Assembly: GCF_001307765.1 (NCBI RefSeq)
Contig: NZ_LKBA01000019.1
Coordinates: forward strand, 558,001 to 622,000
DNA length: 64,000 nt
Origin: Aliiroseovarius crassostreae
GTDB lineage: Bacteria; Pseudomonadota; Alphaproteobacteria; Rhodobacterales; Rhodobacteraceae
Direction: 5' to 3'
Part shown: one piece after another, positions 21,475 to 29,727 of the stretch
How positions within the stretch are numbered: the first letter of the stretch is position 1
Layout: each line of letters begins with the position of its first letter
The notes under the pieces: model-generated
Database searches by the model: none
What the model saw: the letters and a program-made list of their open reading frames with translations, nothing else
Told to the model about the DNA's origin: nothing
Translations under genes and position numbers: made by a program

Positions 21475-22662
21475 ATGAAAAAGCTGCTGATGGCGACTGC
21501 CGCCACCGCTCTGATGACCGGCACCGCAATGGCTGATGACCATGTGGTCAAGCTGGGCACGATCCTGGGCTATACCGGGCCGATCGAAAGCCTGACACCG
21601 CATATGGCCGGTGGTGCTGAGCTGGCCATGGCTGAAGTGTCGGACTCGGGCCTGCTGCTGGGTGGCAAGACCGTGGAATCGGTGCGGGCGGACTCGACCT
21701 GCGTGGACAGCGCCGCAGCCACCGCTGCTGCTGAAAAACTGATCACCTCGGATGGTGTCAAAGGTCTGGTTGGTCCGGATTGTTCCGGCGTTACCGGTGC
21801 GGTTCTGGCCAACGTGGCCGTGCCGAACGGTATCGTGATGATCTCGCCTTCGGCCACCTCGCCGGGCCTGACCGACGCCGAAGATAACGGTCTGTTCTTC
21901 CGCACCGCCCCGTCGGATGCGCGCCAGTCCGCAGTCATGGCCGACATTCTGAAAGAAAACGGCGTGGGCTCGGTTGCTGTGACCTACACCAACAATGACT
22001 ACGGCAAAGGCATGGCCGACGCGTTCAAAGCCGCGTTTGAAGCTGCTGGCGGCGAAGTCACCATCGTGGCCGCCCATGAAGATGGCAAAGCCGACTATAC
22101 CGCAGAAGTTGGCGCCCTGGCATCGGCTGGTGGTGACGTGCTCGTGGTTGCCGGTTACGTCGACCAAGGTGGCGCAGGCATCGTGCGCGGTGCCCTCGAC
22201 ACCGGCGCCTTTGACAGCTTCCACTTCCCCGATGGCATGATCGGTGAAAACCTTGAAAAGAACTTCGGCGCCGAAGTTGAAGGTTCGACCGGTCAGCTGG
22301 CTGGCACCGACAGCCCGGGTGCGGCCACTTTTGCCGAGCTTGCCGGCGACAAATTCACCGTGGGCAGCCCCTATACCGGCGAAAGCTATGACGCTGCGGC
22401 CCTGATCCTTCTGGCCATGCAGGCTGCGGGTTCCGCCGAATCCGCCGACTACATGTCGAAGGTGGAAATGGTTGCCAACGCGCCGGGCGAAAAAATCTAT
22501 CCGGGTGAGCTGGCCAAAGGTCTGCAGATCCTGGCAGATGGCGGCGACATCGACTATGTGGGCGCAACCGCGGTTGAGCTGATCAACGGTGGCGAAGCCT
22601 CGGGCGGATACCGCCAGATCGAGATCAAAGACGGTAAGATCGAAACGGTTAAGTACCGCTGA
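21475..22662 (+). CDS. livJ: branched-chain amino-acid type ABC transporter, substrate-binding protein
   Basis: A periplasmic binding protein of the Leu/Ile/Val-binding type I fold (Peripla_BP_6). The signal peptide is MKKLLMATAATALMTGTAMA, with cleavage before DDHVVKLG. Typical blocks are GPIESLTPHMAGGAELAM, VKGLVGPDCSGVTGAVL, GIVMISPSATSPGL and YTNNDYGKGMADAFK. 395 residues. GGAGAAAG lies just before the ATG. It heads the liv operon and is separated from the ATPase genes by a hairpin, which probably raises its expression relative to them. The true substrate may be another amino acid or amide. Confidence 0.93.
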   Translation: MKKLLMATAATALMTGTAMADDHVVKLGTILGYTGPIESLTPHMAGGAELAMAEVSDSGLLLGGKTVESVRADSTCVDSAAATAAAEKLITSDGVKGLVGPDCSGVTGAVLANVAVPNGIVMISPSATSPGLTDAEDNGLFFRTAPSDARQSAVMADILKENGVGSVAVTYTNNDYGKGMADAFKAAFEAAGGEVTIVAAHEDGKADYTAEVGALASAGGDVLVVAGYVDQGGAGIVRGALDTGAFDSFHFPDGMIGENLEKNFGAEVEGSTGQLAGTDSPGAATFAELAGDKFTVGSPYTGESYDAAALILLAMQAAGSAESADYMSKVEMVANAPGEKIYPGELAKGLQILADGGDIDYVGATAVELINGGEASGGYRQIEIKDGKIETVKYR

Positions 22663-22687
22663 TCCTGCTGGCATAACCAAAATGAAG

Positions 22688-22709
22688 CAGCCCGGATTTT
22701 TCCGGGCTG
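22688..22709 (+). terminator. intra-operon hairpin after livJ
   Basis: A 9-bp perfect stem (CAGCCCGGA / TCCGGGCTG) with a TTTT loop, followed by TTTC. Its location between the binding-protein gene and livG suggests partial termination or 3'-end protection, a usual way to keep binding protein in excess. Confidence 0.75.
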
Positions 22710-22755
22710 TTTCAGTAAGATACACGACCATCTAAAGGTTGTGAGAGGGGAAGAC

Positions 22756-23535
22756 ATGATCGTCATAGAAGACGTTCACAAGCACTTTGGCGGCTTTCGG
22801 GCCGTGGATGGTGCAACGATGCGGATCGAAGATCGCTCGATCACCGGGTTGATCGGCCCTAACGGCGCGGGCAAGACGACGCTCTTTAACGTGATCGCTG
22901 GTGTGCTGAAACCGACCTCGGGCCGGATCACCATGGCGGGCGAAGACATCACCGGCCTGCCGCCGCATGAACTGTTTCACAAGGGCCTTCTGCGCACGTT
23001 TCAGATCGCACATGAGTTTGGCTCGATGACCTGCCGCGAGAACCTGATGATGGTGCCGGGCGGGCAGTCGGGTGAGGCGCTCTGGAACACCTGGTTTGGC
23101 CGCAAACGCATCGCCGACGAGGAACGCGCCCTGCGGGCCAAAGCCGACGAAGTTCTTGAATTTCTGACCATTTCCCATATCGCCGACCTGCGGGCGGGTG
23201 AGATCTCGGGGGGGCAGAAAAAGCTTCTGGAACTGGGCCGCACCATGATGGTCGACGCCAAGATCGTGTTCCTGGACGAGGTCGGCGCAGGCGTGAACCG
23301 CACGCTGCTTTACACCATCGCCGATGCGATCAAACGCCTGAATGAAGAGCGTGGATACACTTTTGTCGTGATCGAACATGACATGGATTTCATCGAGAAA
23401 CTCTGCGACCCGGTTATCTGCATGGCCGAGGGCAAGGTTCTCGCTCAGGGCACATTGGCTGAAATCAAAGCCAATGAGCAGGTGATCGAGGCCTATCTCG
23501 GCACCGGGCTCAAGAACAAGAAAGAGGACGCGTAA
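22756..23535 (+). CDS. livG: branched-chain amino-acid ABC transporter, ATP-binding protein LivG
   Basis: Powers uptake together with LivF. It has Walker A GPNGAGKTT near residue 33, the LivG-type long helical insert (FGRKRIADEERALRAKADEV), signature ISGGQKKLLELGRTMM, a Walker B-like FLDEVGAGVN and H-loop VIEHDMDFI. The Walker B region reads VGAGVN where most LivG proteins have PAAGLN. The ATG at 22756 has GAGGGG upstream; a GTG 15 nt earlier is in frame but poorly placed. The stop overlaps the livF start by one base. Confidence 0.94.
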   Translation: MIVIEDVHKHFGGFRAVDGATMRIEDRSITGLIGPNGAGKTTLFNVIAGVLKPTSGRITMAGEDITGLPPHELFHKGLLRTFQIAHEFGSMTCRENLMMVPGGQSGEALWNTWFGRKRIADEERALRAKADEVLEFLTISHIADLRAGEISGGQKKLLELGRTMMVDAKIVFLDEVGAGVNRTLLYTIADAIKRLNEERGYTFVVIEHDMDFIEKLCDPVICMAEGKVLAQGTLAEIKANEQVIEAYLGTGLKNKKEDA

Positions 23536-24251
23536 TGACGGCCCCCTTCCTTATTGGTGAAGGGATGACCGGTGGCTATGGCAAACATGGCCCGGACATC
23601 CTGCATGATTGCACCATCTCCGTTGATAAAGGAGAGATTGCGGTGATCGTCGGCCCCAATGGCGCGGGCAAATCGACCGGCATGAAAGCCGTGTTTGGGA
23701 TGCTCAACCTGCGCCAGGGATCGGTGACACTGGATGGCGAAGACATCACCCGCCTGACGCCGCAGGCGCGTGTGCGCAAAGGCATGGGTTTTGTGCCGCA
23801 GAACCACAATATCTTTGGCTCCATGTCGGTGGAAGAAAATCTCGAAATGGGTGGGTTTATCCGCACCGATGATATTTCGGAAACCATTGAACAGGTCTAT
23901 GAGCTGTTCCCGATCCTGCGCGAAAAACGCCACCAGGCGGCAGGTGAGCTTTCGGGCGGTCAGCGTCAGCAGGTGGCCGTGGGCCGCGCGCTGATGACCA
24001 AACCCACCGTTCTGATGCTGGATGAACCCACCGCGGGCGTTTCCCCGATTGTGATGGATGAGCTGTTTGACCGGATCATTGAAGTGGCACGGACCGGGAT
24101 ATCGATCCTTATGGTTGAGCAAAATGCCCGCCAAGCCCTTGAGATCGCAGACAAAGGCTATGTTCTGGTTCAGGGGCGCAATGCGCATACCGGCACTGGC
24201 AAATCCCTTCTGGCCGACCCCGAGGTCCGCCAATCGTTCCTGGGGGGCTAA
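23535..24251 (+). CDS. livF: branched-chain amino-acid ABC transporter, ATP-binding protein LivF
   Basis: The second ATPase of the importer, 238 residues. Walker A is GPNGAGKSTGMKAVFG, the signature is LSGGQRQQVAVGRALM, Walker B is VLMLDEPTAGVSP and the H-loop is MVEQNARQALEIA. It starts inside the livG stop codon (TAATG) and is followed three bases after its own stop by livH. Confidence 0.95.
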   Translation: MTAPFLIGEGMTGGYGKHGPDILHDCTISVDKGEIAVIVGPNGAGKSTGMKAVFGMLNLRQGSVTLDGEDITRLTPQARVRKGMGFVPQNHNIFGSMSVEENLEMGGFIRTDDISETIEQVYELFPILREKRHQAAGELSGGQRQQVAVGRALMTKPTVLMLDEPTAGVSPIVMDELFDRIIEVARTGISILMVEQNARQALEIADKGYVLVQGRNAHTGTGKSLLADPEVRQSFLGG

Positions 24252-24254
24252 TCA

Positions 24255-25265
24255 ATGGATTTCCTCAATGCAATTGTGGCGCTCAGTAACTTTGTTCTGA
24301 TCCCCGCCATTTCCTACGGCTCGCAGCTTGCCATTGGCGCGCTGGGGGTCACGATGATCTATGGCATCCTGCGCTTTTCCAACTTCGCCCATGGTGACAG
24401 CATGGCATTTGGCGCGATGGTCACGATTTTCGTAACCTGGTGGTTCCAGTCGATGGGCGTCTCGATTGACCCGCTGCCCACCGCCCTGCTTGCCCTGCCC
24501 TTCGGCATTCTCGGCACGGCGCTCATGGTGCTGGCCACCGACCGAGTTGTGTATCGTTTTTACCGACGGGTAAAAGCCAAACCGATCGTGTTCGTCATGG
24601 CCTCGATGGGGGTGATGTTTATCATGAACGGGGTGGTGCGTTTCCTGATCGGCCCCGGTGAACAACGGTTTGCCGATGGCGCGCGCTTCATCATTAAAGC
24701 CCGTGAATTCAAAGAGATGACGGGTCTGCGCGAGGGATTGGCCTTCAAGACCAGTCAAGGGATTACAATCATCACCGCCGTGCTGGTTGTGGCGGCTCTG
24801 TTCTGGTTCCTCAACAAGACCCGGACCGGCAAATCCATGCGCGCCTTCTCTGATAACGAAGATCTGGCGCTTCTGTCCGGCATCAACCCGGAACGTGTTG
24901 TGATGGTGACCTGGATCATCGTGGCAGCACTTATCACCATCGCCGGTGTTCTTTATGGCCTCGACAAAAGCTTCAAACCCTTCACCTATTTCCAGCTTCT
25001 TCTGCCGATTTTCGCCTCTGCCATTGTTGGCGGTCTGGGCAATCCGCTGGGGGCCATTGCTGGCGGGTTTGTGATCGCCTTTTCCGAGGTCACAATCACC
25101 TATGCGTGGAAAAAAGTGGCAACTTACTTGTTGCCAGAAGCACTGGAACCTTCCGGTCTCGCACAGCTTCTTTCCACCGACTATAAATTCGCGGTCAGCT
25201 TCGTGATCCTGATCGTGGTTCTGCTGATCAAGCCCACCGGGCTTTTCAAGGGGCAATCGGTATGA
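24255..25265 (+). CDS. livH: branched-chain amino-acid ABC transporter, permease LivH
   Basis: An inner-membrane permease of 336 residues with about eight hydrophobic segments. Family motifs include GALGVTMIYGILRFSNFAHG and, near the C-terminus, ASAIVGGLGNPLGAIAGG. It pairs with LivM to form the translocation channel. Its last codons overlap the livM start (ATGA). Confidence 0.95.
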   Translation: MDFLNAIVALSNFVLIPAISYGSQLAIGALGVTMIYGILRFSNFAHGDSMAFGAMVTIFVTWWFQSMGVSIDPLPTALLALPFGILGTALMVLATDRVVYRFYRRVKAKPIVFVMASMGVMFIMNGVVRFLIGPGEQRFADGARFIIKAREFKEMTGLREGLAFKTSQGITIITAVLVVAALFWFLNKTRTGKSMRAFSDNEDLALLSGINPERVVMVTWIIVAALITIAGVLYGLDKSFKPFTYFQLLLPIFASAIVGGLGNPLGAIAGGFVIAFSEVTITYAWKKVATYLLPEALEPSGLAQLLSTDYKFAVSFVILIVVLLIKPTGLFKGQSV

Positions 25266-26617
25266 CGAAAGACATGCGCACGCCACTCCTGTTTGCCATC
25301 ATGGCCGTTCTGTTCGTGCTGGAAGGAAGCACGACATTCTGGGTCTTTTCGGGCAGCTGGAACACCTCGCTTGCCATTCTCAACATGGCGCTGATTTCGG
25401 CGATCATGGCTTTGGGGGTAAACCTGCAATGGGGCTATGCCGGGCTGTTCAACGTGGGGATCATGGGGTTTGTCGCCCTTGGCGGTCTGGCCACCGTGCT
25501 GATCTCGATGCCTGCAACCCCGGGTGCCTGGTCTGCGGGTGGGTTCCGGATCGTGTTCGGCCTCATTCTGGGGGCCGCAACGGTGGTCGCCGGGATCATG
25601 ACCTTCAAACGCATGGCCCCTGGACGGGTGCGGGGGCTTGTTCTCTTCGCTGTTCTGGCCGCGGGGTTCTTCCTGTTCCGTTATGTGTTTGATGCCGGTG
25701 TCGCCGGTGTCGAAGCAATCAATCCGGCCTCGACCGGCAATATCGGGGGCCTGAACCCCGGCGGACCCGACGGCTACAAGGATCACGGATATATGGCGAT
25801 CCTCGCCTGGCCCGTGGGCGGCCTTCTGGCGGCAGGGGCGGCCTGGTTGGTAGGTAAAACTGCGCTGGGGCTGCGGTCTGACTACCTTGCCATTGCCACG
25901 CTGGGCATCGCCGAAATTGTGCTTGCGGTGATCAAGAACGAAGACTGGCTTGCACGCGGCGTGAAAAATGTCATCGGCCTGCCACGTCCCGTGCCCTATG
26001 AGATCGACCTGCAAAACAGCGCAGAGTTTATCGCGAGGTCCGAAGGGCTCGGCGTGGATGTCACCACCGCCTCGACCATTGCGGTAAAACTGTCCTACGG
26101 CCTGATCTTCACCGTCATTCTCGTAGGCCTTCTGGTTCTGGCGCAATTGTCGCTGAAGTCGCCCTGGGGGCGGATGATGCGCGCGATCCGGGACAATGAG
26201 GTCGCCGCACAGGCCATGGGCAAAAACGTCACCAAACGCCATCTTCAGATCTTTGTGCTGGGATCCGCGATCTGTGGCCTGGCCGGCGCCATGATGACCA
26301 CGCTGGATGGTCAGCTTACACCGGGCACCTATCAGCCGCTTCGCTTTACCTTCCTGATCTGGGTCATGGTGATTGTTGGCGGGTCAGGGAACAATTTTGG
26401 CGCCGTTCTGGGCGGTCTGCTGATCTGGTTCTTCTGGATCAAGGTGGAACCGATCGGCAATTGGCTGATGCAGGTGGTGACGATGGGAATGGCGGATGGC
26501 TCCGCTCTCAAGGCCCATTTGCTGGACAGCGCCGCACATATGCGTCTGTTCTCGATGGGGATTGTCCTACTTCTGGTGCTGCGTTTCAGCCCGCGTGGCC
26601 TGATCCCTGAAAAATAG
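25262..26617 (+). CDS. livM: branched-chain amino-acid ABC transporter, permease LivM
   Basis: The second permease subunit, 451 residues with about ten hydrophobic segments. It has the conserved cytoplasmic loop SPWGRMMRAIRDNEVAAQAM and the early NLQWGYAGLFNVGIMGFVAL motif. It is longer than many LivM proteins because of an extracytoplasmic insert around residues 125-180 (Gly/Pro/Asp-rich). It completes a five-gene operon livJ-G-F-H-M. Confidence 0.94.
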   Translation: MTKDMRTPLLFAIMAVLFVLEGSTTFWVFSGSWNTSLAILNMALISAIMALGVNLQWGYAGLFNVGIMGFVALGGLATVLISMPATPGAWSAGGFRIVFGLILGAATVVAGIMTFKRMAPGRVRGLVLFAVLAAGFFLFRYVFDAGVAGVEAINPASTGNIGGLNPGGPDGYKDHGYMAILAWPVGGLLAAGAAWLVGKTALGLRSDYLAIATLGIAEIVLAVIKNEDWLARGVKNVIGLPRPVPYEIDLQNSAEFIARSEGLGVDVTTASTIAVKLSYGLIFTVILVGLLVLAQLSLKSPWGRMMRAIRDNEVAAQAMGKNVTKRHLQIFVLGSAICGLAGAMMTTLDGQLTPGTYQPLRFTFLIWVMVIVGGSGNNFGAVLGGLLIWFFWIKVEPIGNWLMQVVTMGMADGSALKAHLLDSAAHMRLFSMGIVLLLVLRFSPRGLIPEK

Positions 26618-26628
26618 GACCTGCAAAA

Positions 26629-27258
26629 ATGACGGCGCCCCCCCATCCTTGTGTTGTTCTTCTGGCAGCAGGCCAGTCGCAGCGGATGGGGGGGCAGCCC
26701 CCAATCGACAAGCTTTTGCTGCCCCTCCCACGGGCAGGCTTGCAAAAGACCCTCCTAGAAGATCGGATCGACGCGGTGCGCGGCAGCGGGTTGGACCTGG
26801 TTCTGATCCTGCCTCCGGAACAGAGTTTTCCCGGTCGCTGGAACATTGCCCGCACATGCGGGATCACCCCGGTCACCAGCCCCCACGCACATCTTGGTAT
26901 CGGAGAGAGCCTCTCTACGGCCATGGCACATATTGATGGCCGGTATGACAGTGTTCTGATTGTTCTTGCGGACATGCCGAAAATTACATCAGGCAACATG
27001 CAAACCGTCGCACATGCGGGGCAATCGGACGAAATCTGGCGTGGTGCTTCGTGTCAGGACAGCTCGAGCCAAAACACGCCGGGCCATCCTGTCCGTCTTC
27101 CCCGGCGTCTGTTTCCCCGGATTGCACAGCTATCCGGTGACCATGGGGCACAGAAGATACTGGCCCGGGAAAAGGTCCATCTGATCCCCCTGCCCGGCGA
27201 CGCCGCTATTCTGGATCTCGATACCGAGGAAGATTGGATTAAAGCGTTTCGGTTTTAA
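26629..27258 (+). CDS. MobA-like nucleotidyltransferase (C-terminus altered by a repeat)
   Basis: A 209-residue NTP_transf_3 protein with the LLAAGQSQRMGGQ nucleotide-binding loop (LAAGxSxRMG), a downstream lysine for the pyrophosphate site (PPIDKLLLPLP) and the metal-binding VLADMPKIT. Relatives transfer GMP or CMP to molybdopterin or activate other cofactors or sugars. It starts 11 bp after livM and may be cotranscribed. The last residues, IKAFRF and the stop, are encoded by MITE-like repeat copy 2, so the original C-terminus has been replaced. Whether it is still functional is unclear. Confidence 0.8.
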   Translation: MTAPPHPCVVLLAAGQSQRMGGQPPIDKLLLPLPRAGLQKTLLEDRIDAVRGSGLDLVLILPPEQSFPGRWNIARTCGITPVTSPHAHLGIGESLSTAMAHIDGRYDSVLIVLADMPKITSGNMQTVAHAGQSDEIWRGASCQDSSSQNTPGHPVRLPRRLFPRIAQLSGDHGAQKILAREKVHLIPLPGDAAILDLDTEEDWIKAFRF

Positions 27259-27354
27259 CCTGATACAGGGGGAAACCGAAACGCGGTAAGAGATCTCAAT
27301 GTCGTGGGTGTTTCGGAATAAACATGTGTCTCCAGTTAATCTCGAAACGCTTTA
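27240..27354. repeat. MITE-like double-hairpin repeat, copy 2
   Basis: A 115-bp copy, TAAAGCGTTTCGG to CGAAACGCTTTA. It begins inside the last codons of the nucleotidyltransferase gene and abuts the left inverted repeat of the IS1182 element. Close to copy 3 over its whole length; differences are scattered substitutions. Confidence 0.88.
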
Positions 27355-27434
27355 GCAGGCTGCTGAAATAGTCCTGCCTCGACAGCGGTTTGAGAACATG
27401 ATTCACCATCCGGGATGGTTACGGCGGGGGGGGT

Positions 27435-28650
27435 ATGATGCGCGGAACGGACGAGACGAGCGGGTCGCTGTTCAGCTATGTCGATCTTGAGGAGCGCATC
27501 CCGCCGCGACACCCGCTGCGCAAGATCCGGCAGGTGGTGAATGACGCGCTTGCCAGCCTCGATGGCGAATTCGAAGTGCTTTACACGGATTTCGGCCGCC
27601 CCTCGATCCCGCCGGAACGGCTGATCCGGGCGAGCTTGCTCCAGATCCTGTTCTCGATCCGCTCCGAACGGCAGTTGATGGAACAGATGGATTACAACCT
27701 GATGTTCCGCTGGTTTGTGGGCCTCGGGATCGACGATCCGGTATGGGTCCCCACGGTATTCACCAAGAACCGCGACCGGCTTCTGACCACTGAAATGTCG
27801 CGCAAGGTAATGGCGGCGATCCTGGCGCACCGCGAGGTCGCGCCGCTGCTGTCGGACGAACATTTCTCGGTCGATGGAACGCTCATCAAGGCTTGGGCAT
27901 CGATGAAAAGTTTCCAGCCCAAGGCTGAAGCCGCTCCGCCTGACGATGAAGGATCCGATGATCCGCCCGCGCCTGTTGGCCCCCTTGAGACCGCGCCTTC
28001 CGAGACCCCAGCCGAGACAGACCCGATGCCCCGCAACAAACGCCACCACCGCAATGCCGAGGTCGACTTCAAGGGCGAGAAGCGCTCGAACGCGACGCAT
28101 GCCTCGACCACCGATCCGGATGCGCGCCTTTACAAGAAATCCCCCGGCACGGGTGCCATGCTGTGCTTCATGGGGCATACTCTGATGGAGAACCGCAACG
28201 GGCTGGTCGTGCAGGGTGATCTGACCCAGGCCCCTCTCGGCAGATTGCTGCGCAATCGCCTGCCGGGCAATGGACGGTCATGCCGAGCGCAAGGCGGCAC
28301 TGGACATGATCCATCGACATTCCCCCGGATCGACGCGGCAGCTGACGCTGGGTGCCGACAAGGGATATGACGCGGCCGGGTTCGTGTCCGACCTGCGCCA
28401 AGCCTGCGTCACGCCCCATGTCGCCCAGAAAACGAGATTTTCAGCAATCGATGGCCGAACCACCCGGCACGAGGGCTACGCTCTATCCCAGCAGCACCGA
28501 AAGAAGATCGAAGAGCCGTTCGGATGGGCCAAAACCGTCGGCGGCATGGCGCAGACCATGTATCGGGGCGTCGAACGCATCCGGTCCCGCTTCATCCTGA
28601 CCATGGCCGCCAACAACCTTGCCCCGCTGCCGAGGTTGCTGGCGGTATGA
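27435..28650 (+). pseudogene. IS1182-family transposase, frameshifted by palindromic insert P2
   Basis: The N-terminal half (GTDETSGSLFSYVDLEERIP, DFGRPSIPPERLIRASLLQI, FSVDGTLIKAWASMKSFQP) runs to GDLTQA. A 40-nt insert then shifts the frame, and the C-terminal half continues as DGHAERKAALDMIHRHSPGS, GADKGYDAAGFVSDLRQACV and KKIEEPFGWAKTVGGMAQTM, ending at 28650. Excising the 40 nt restores TQADGHAER and a single gene of typical IS1182 length. Confidence 0.9.
28233..28272 (+). repeat. palindromic mini-insert P2 in IS1182 transposase
   Basis: A 40-nt insert that starts CCTCTCGGCAG and ends CCTGCCGGGCAATG. The inner stem is ATTGC/GCAAT and the outer stem is CGGCAG/CTGCCG, with a 3-nt CGC bulge on the right arm. 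It is in the same orientation as the transposase. It is one member of the family that includes P1, P3 and P4. Confidence 0.88.
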
Positions 28651-28772
28651 AGGGAAAGATGGCCCCAGAAGCGAGCCGTGGGCGCGCCGACAGACATGAC
28701 ACTTCAGTCGAACCGGACCTGACGACGGGAAAGCGTTCCGGCTCAGCGACTATTTCAGCGACCTGTTAGGCA

Positions 28773-29465
28773 TCAGCAGCGATCCTGTTCAAGCTGAACC
28801 AGAACACCGGCCTCGCGCTCATCAAGCACTATCCGATCCTGCAGATAATTGGCAATCGACTGATCATGCGCGAGCCGCGGCAGAGCGGCAATGATCTCAC
28901 TTGCAAAATCCGGTGAGACTGCTTTGATCCGCGCAATATCAGGCACAAGGCTCTCAACCCAGAAATCCCCTGCATGGATCAGTTCGAACCCGTCAAACAG
29001 CAGGTGGCACAAGGTTGGTGTTGCCGAGTTTTCCAGTTCCAGGCGGTTCGAAACCGCCAGCCCCCGCGCCGGGCACAGCACTTCTGACTTGCCGAACAGA
29101 AGCTCCGCATGGGCAGAGTTAAACAACACAAGATGATCCGCCGTCATCAACATCTGACTGCGGCTGTGGTTTTCATTCAACACCCGAACCAAAGCCGCGT
29201 CACGCGCGGCATGACGGGAGCGACCGATCCAACGGAGCGGTTGAAATCCGTGATCCTTCGTTTTCACCAGATCTCCTGCACGAAGGTCACGCGCCAGCAC
29301 GGTCCCGCGAGCGGTTTTTACCGGCGTATTGCAAGACAGGCCGGATGTGCTGAATTTCTCAGACGCACGGCTCACCGAGGAGATTGGCTCTCCATGGGTT
29401 TGCAAAACGTCCAGATAACTCAGTTCATTTTCAACAAACCGGCCTGTATTGCGGAGAAGTACCAT
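28773..29465 (-). CDS. Hint-domain (Hedgehog/intein-type) protein
   Basis: A 230-residue protein dominated by a Hint_2 domain: nucleophile-like Cys in LSCNTPVKTARGTVLARDLR (about residue 45), AGDLVKTKDHGFQPLRWIG, and the histidine-containing MLMTADHLVLFNSAHAELLF. Hint domains self-cleave proteins, but free-standing bacterial Hint_2 proteins have unclear roles. The ATG at 29465 has GAGGTGA just upstream. It is the only gene between the IS1182 element and the large RTX-Hint gene on the same strand, and shares the domain type with that gene's C-terminus. Confidence 0.82.
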   Translation of the reverse strand: MVLLRNTGRFVENELSYLDVLQTHGEPISSVSRASEKFSTSGLSCNTPVKTARGTVLARDLRAGDLVKTKDHGFQPLRWIGRSRHAARDAALVRVLNENHSRSQMLMTADHLVLFNSAHAELLFGKSEVLCPARGLAVSNRLELENSATPTLCHLLFDGFELIHAGDFWVESLVPDIARIKAVSPDFASEIIAALPRLAHDQSIANYLQDRIVLDEREAGVLVQLEQDRC

Positions 29466-29639
29466 TGGCTCACCTCGGAAAAACACTTCGTCCCTCGAAC
29501 TTACTGATCAAACATGCCCAAAATGTGAACAGACAGCATAAATTACAGATAAATTCGACTAAATTTCAGTGCTTTACCGACCAAGCCACCCTATTTTTGC
29601 CGCGGAATTGCCCAATTTTCACTCAGGGGATGAAAACAT

Positions 29640-29695
29640 AAAAAGGGCCCACGCCTAATGCGTGAGCCCTTTGGTTTCAGCCCCCCGCTGAAACC
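29640..29695 (-). terminator. double-hairpin terminator of the RTX-Hint gene
   Basis: Two successive hairpins on the minus strand. The first is a GGTTTCAGC/GCTGAAACC stem (29673-29695). The second is AAAGGGC/GCCCTTT with inner ACGC/GCGT pairing (29642-29672), followed on the minus strand by TTTTT. They lie about 35-90 bp after the stop of the giant RTX gene. Confidence 0.85.
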
Positions 29696-29727
29696 TGAAG
29701 AAAGCGATTTCTAAATCGACTGATTCC

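Larger units (their letters stand above)
27356..28766 (+). mobile_element. IS1182-family insertion sequence
   Basis: The ends share GCTGAAATAGTC near the left end (27363-27374) and its complement GACTATTTCAGC near the right end (28748-28759), with imperfect extension outward. It encodes one transposase, frameshifted by a 40-nt insert. Boundaries are approximate to a few bases, and no clear target duplication is seen. Confidence 0.85.

Noticed and set aside
21421-22731. A 436-codon minus-strand frame
   Set aside because: Antisense of livJ. The signal peptide and family motifs are on the plus strand.
25181-26242. Long minus-strand frames over livH and livM
   Set aside because: GC-rich antisense shadows. 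The plus-strand proteins have transmembrane segments and permease motifs.
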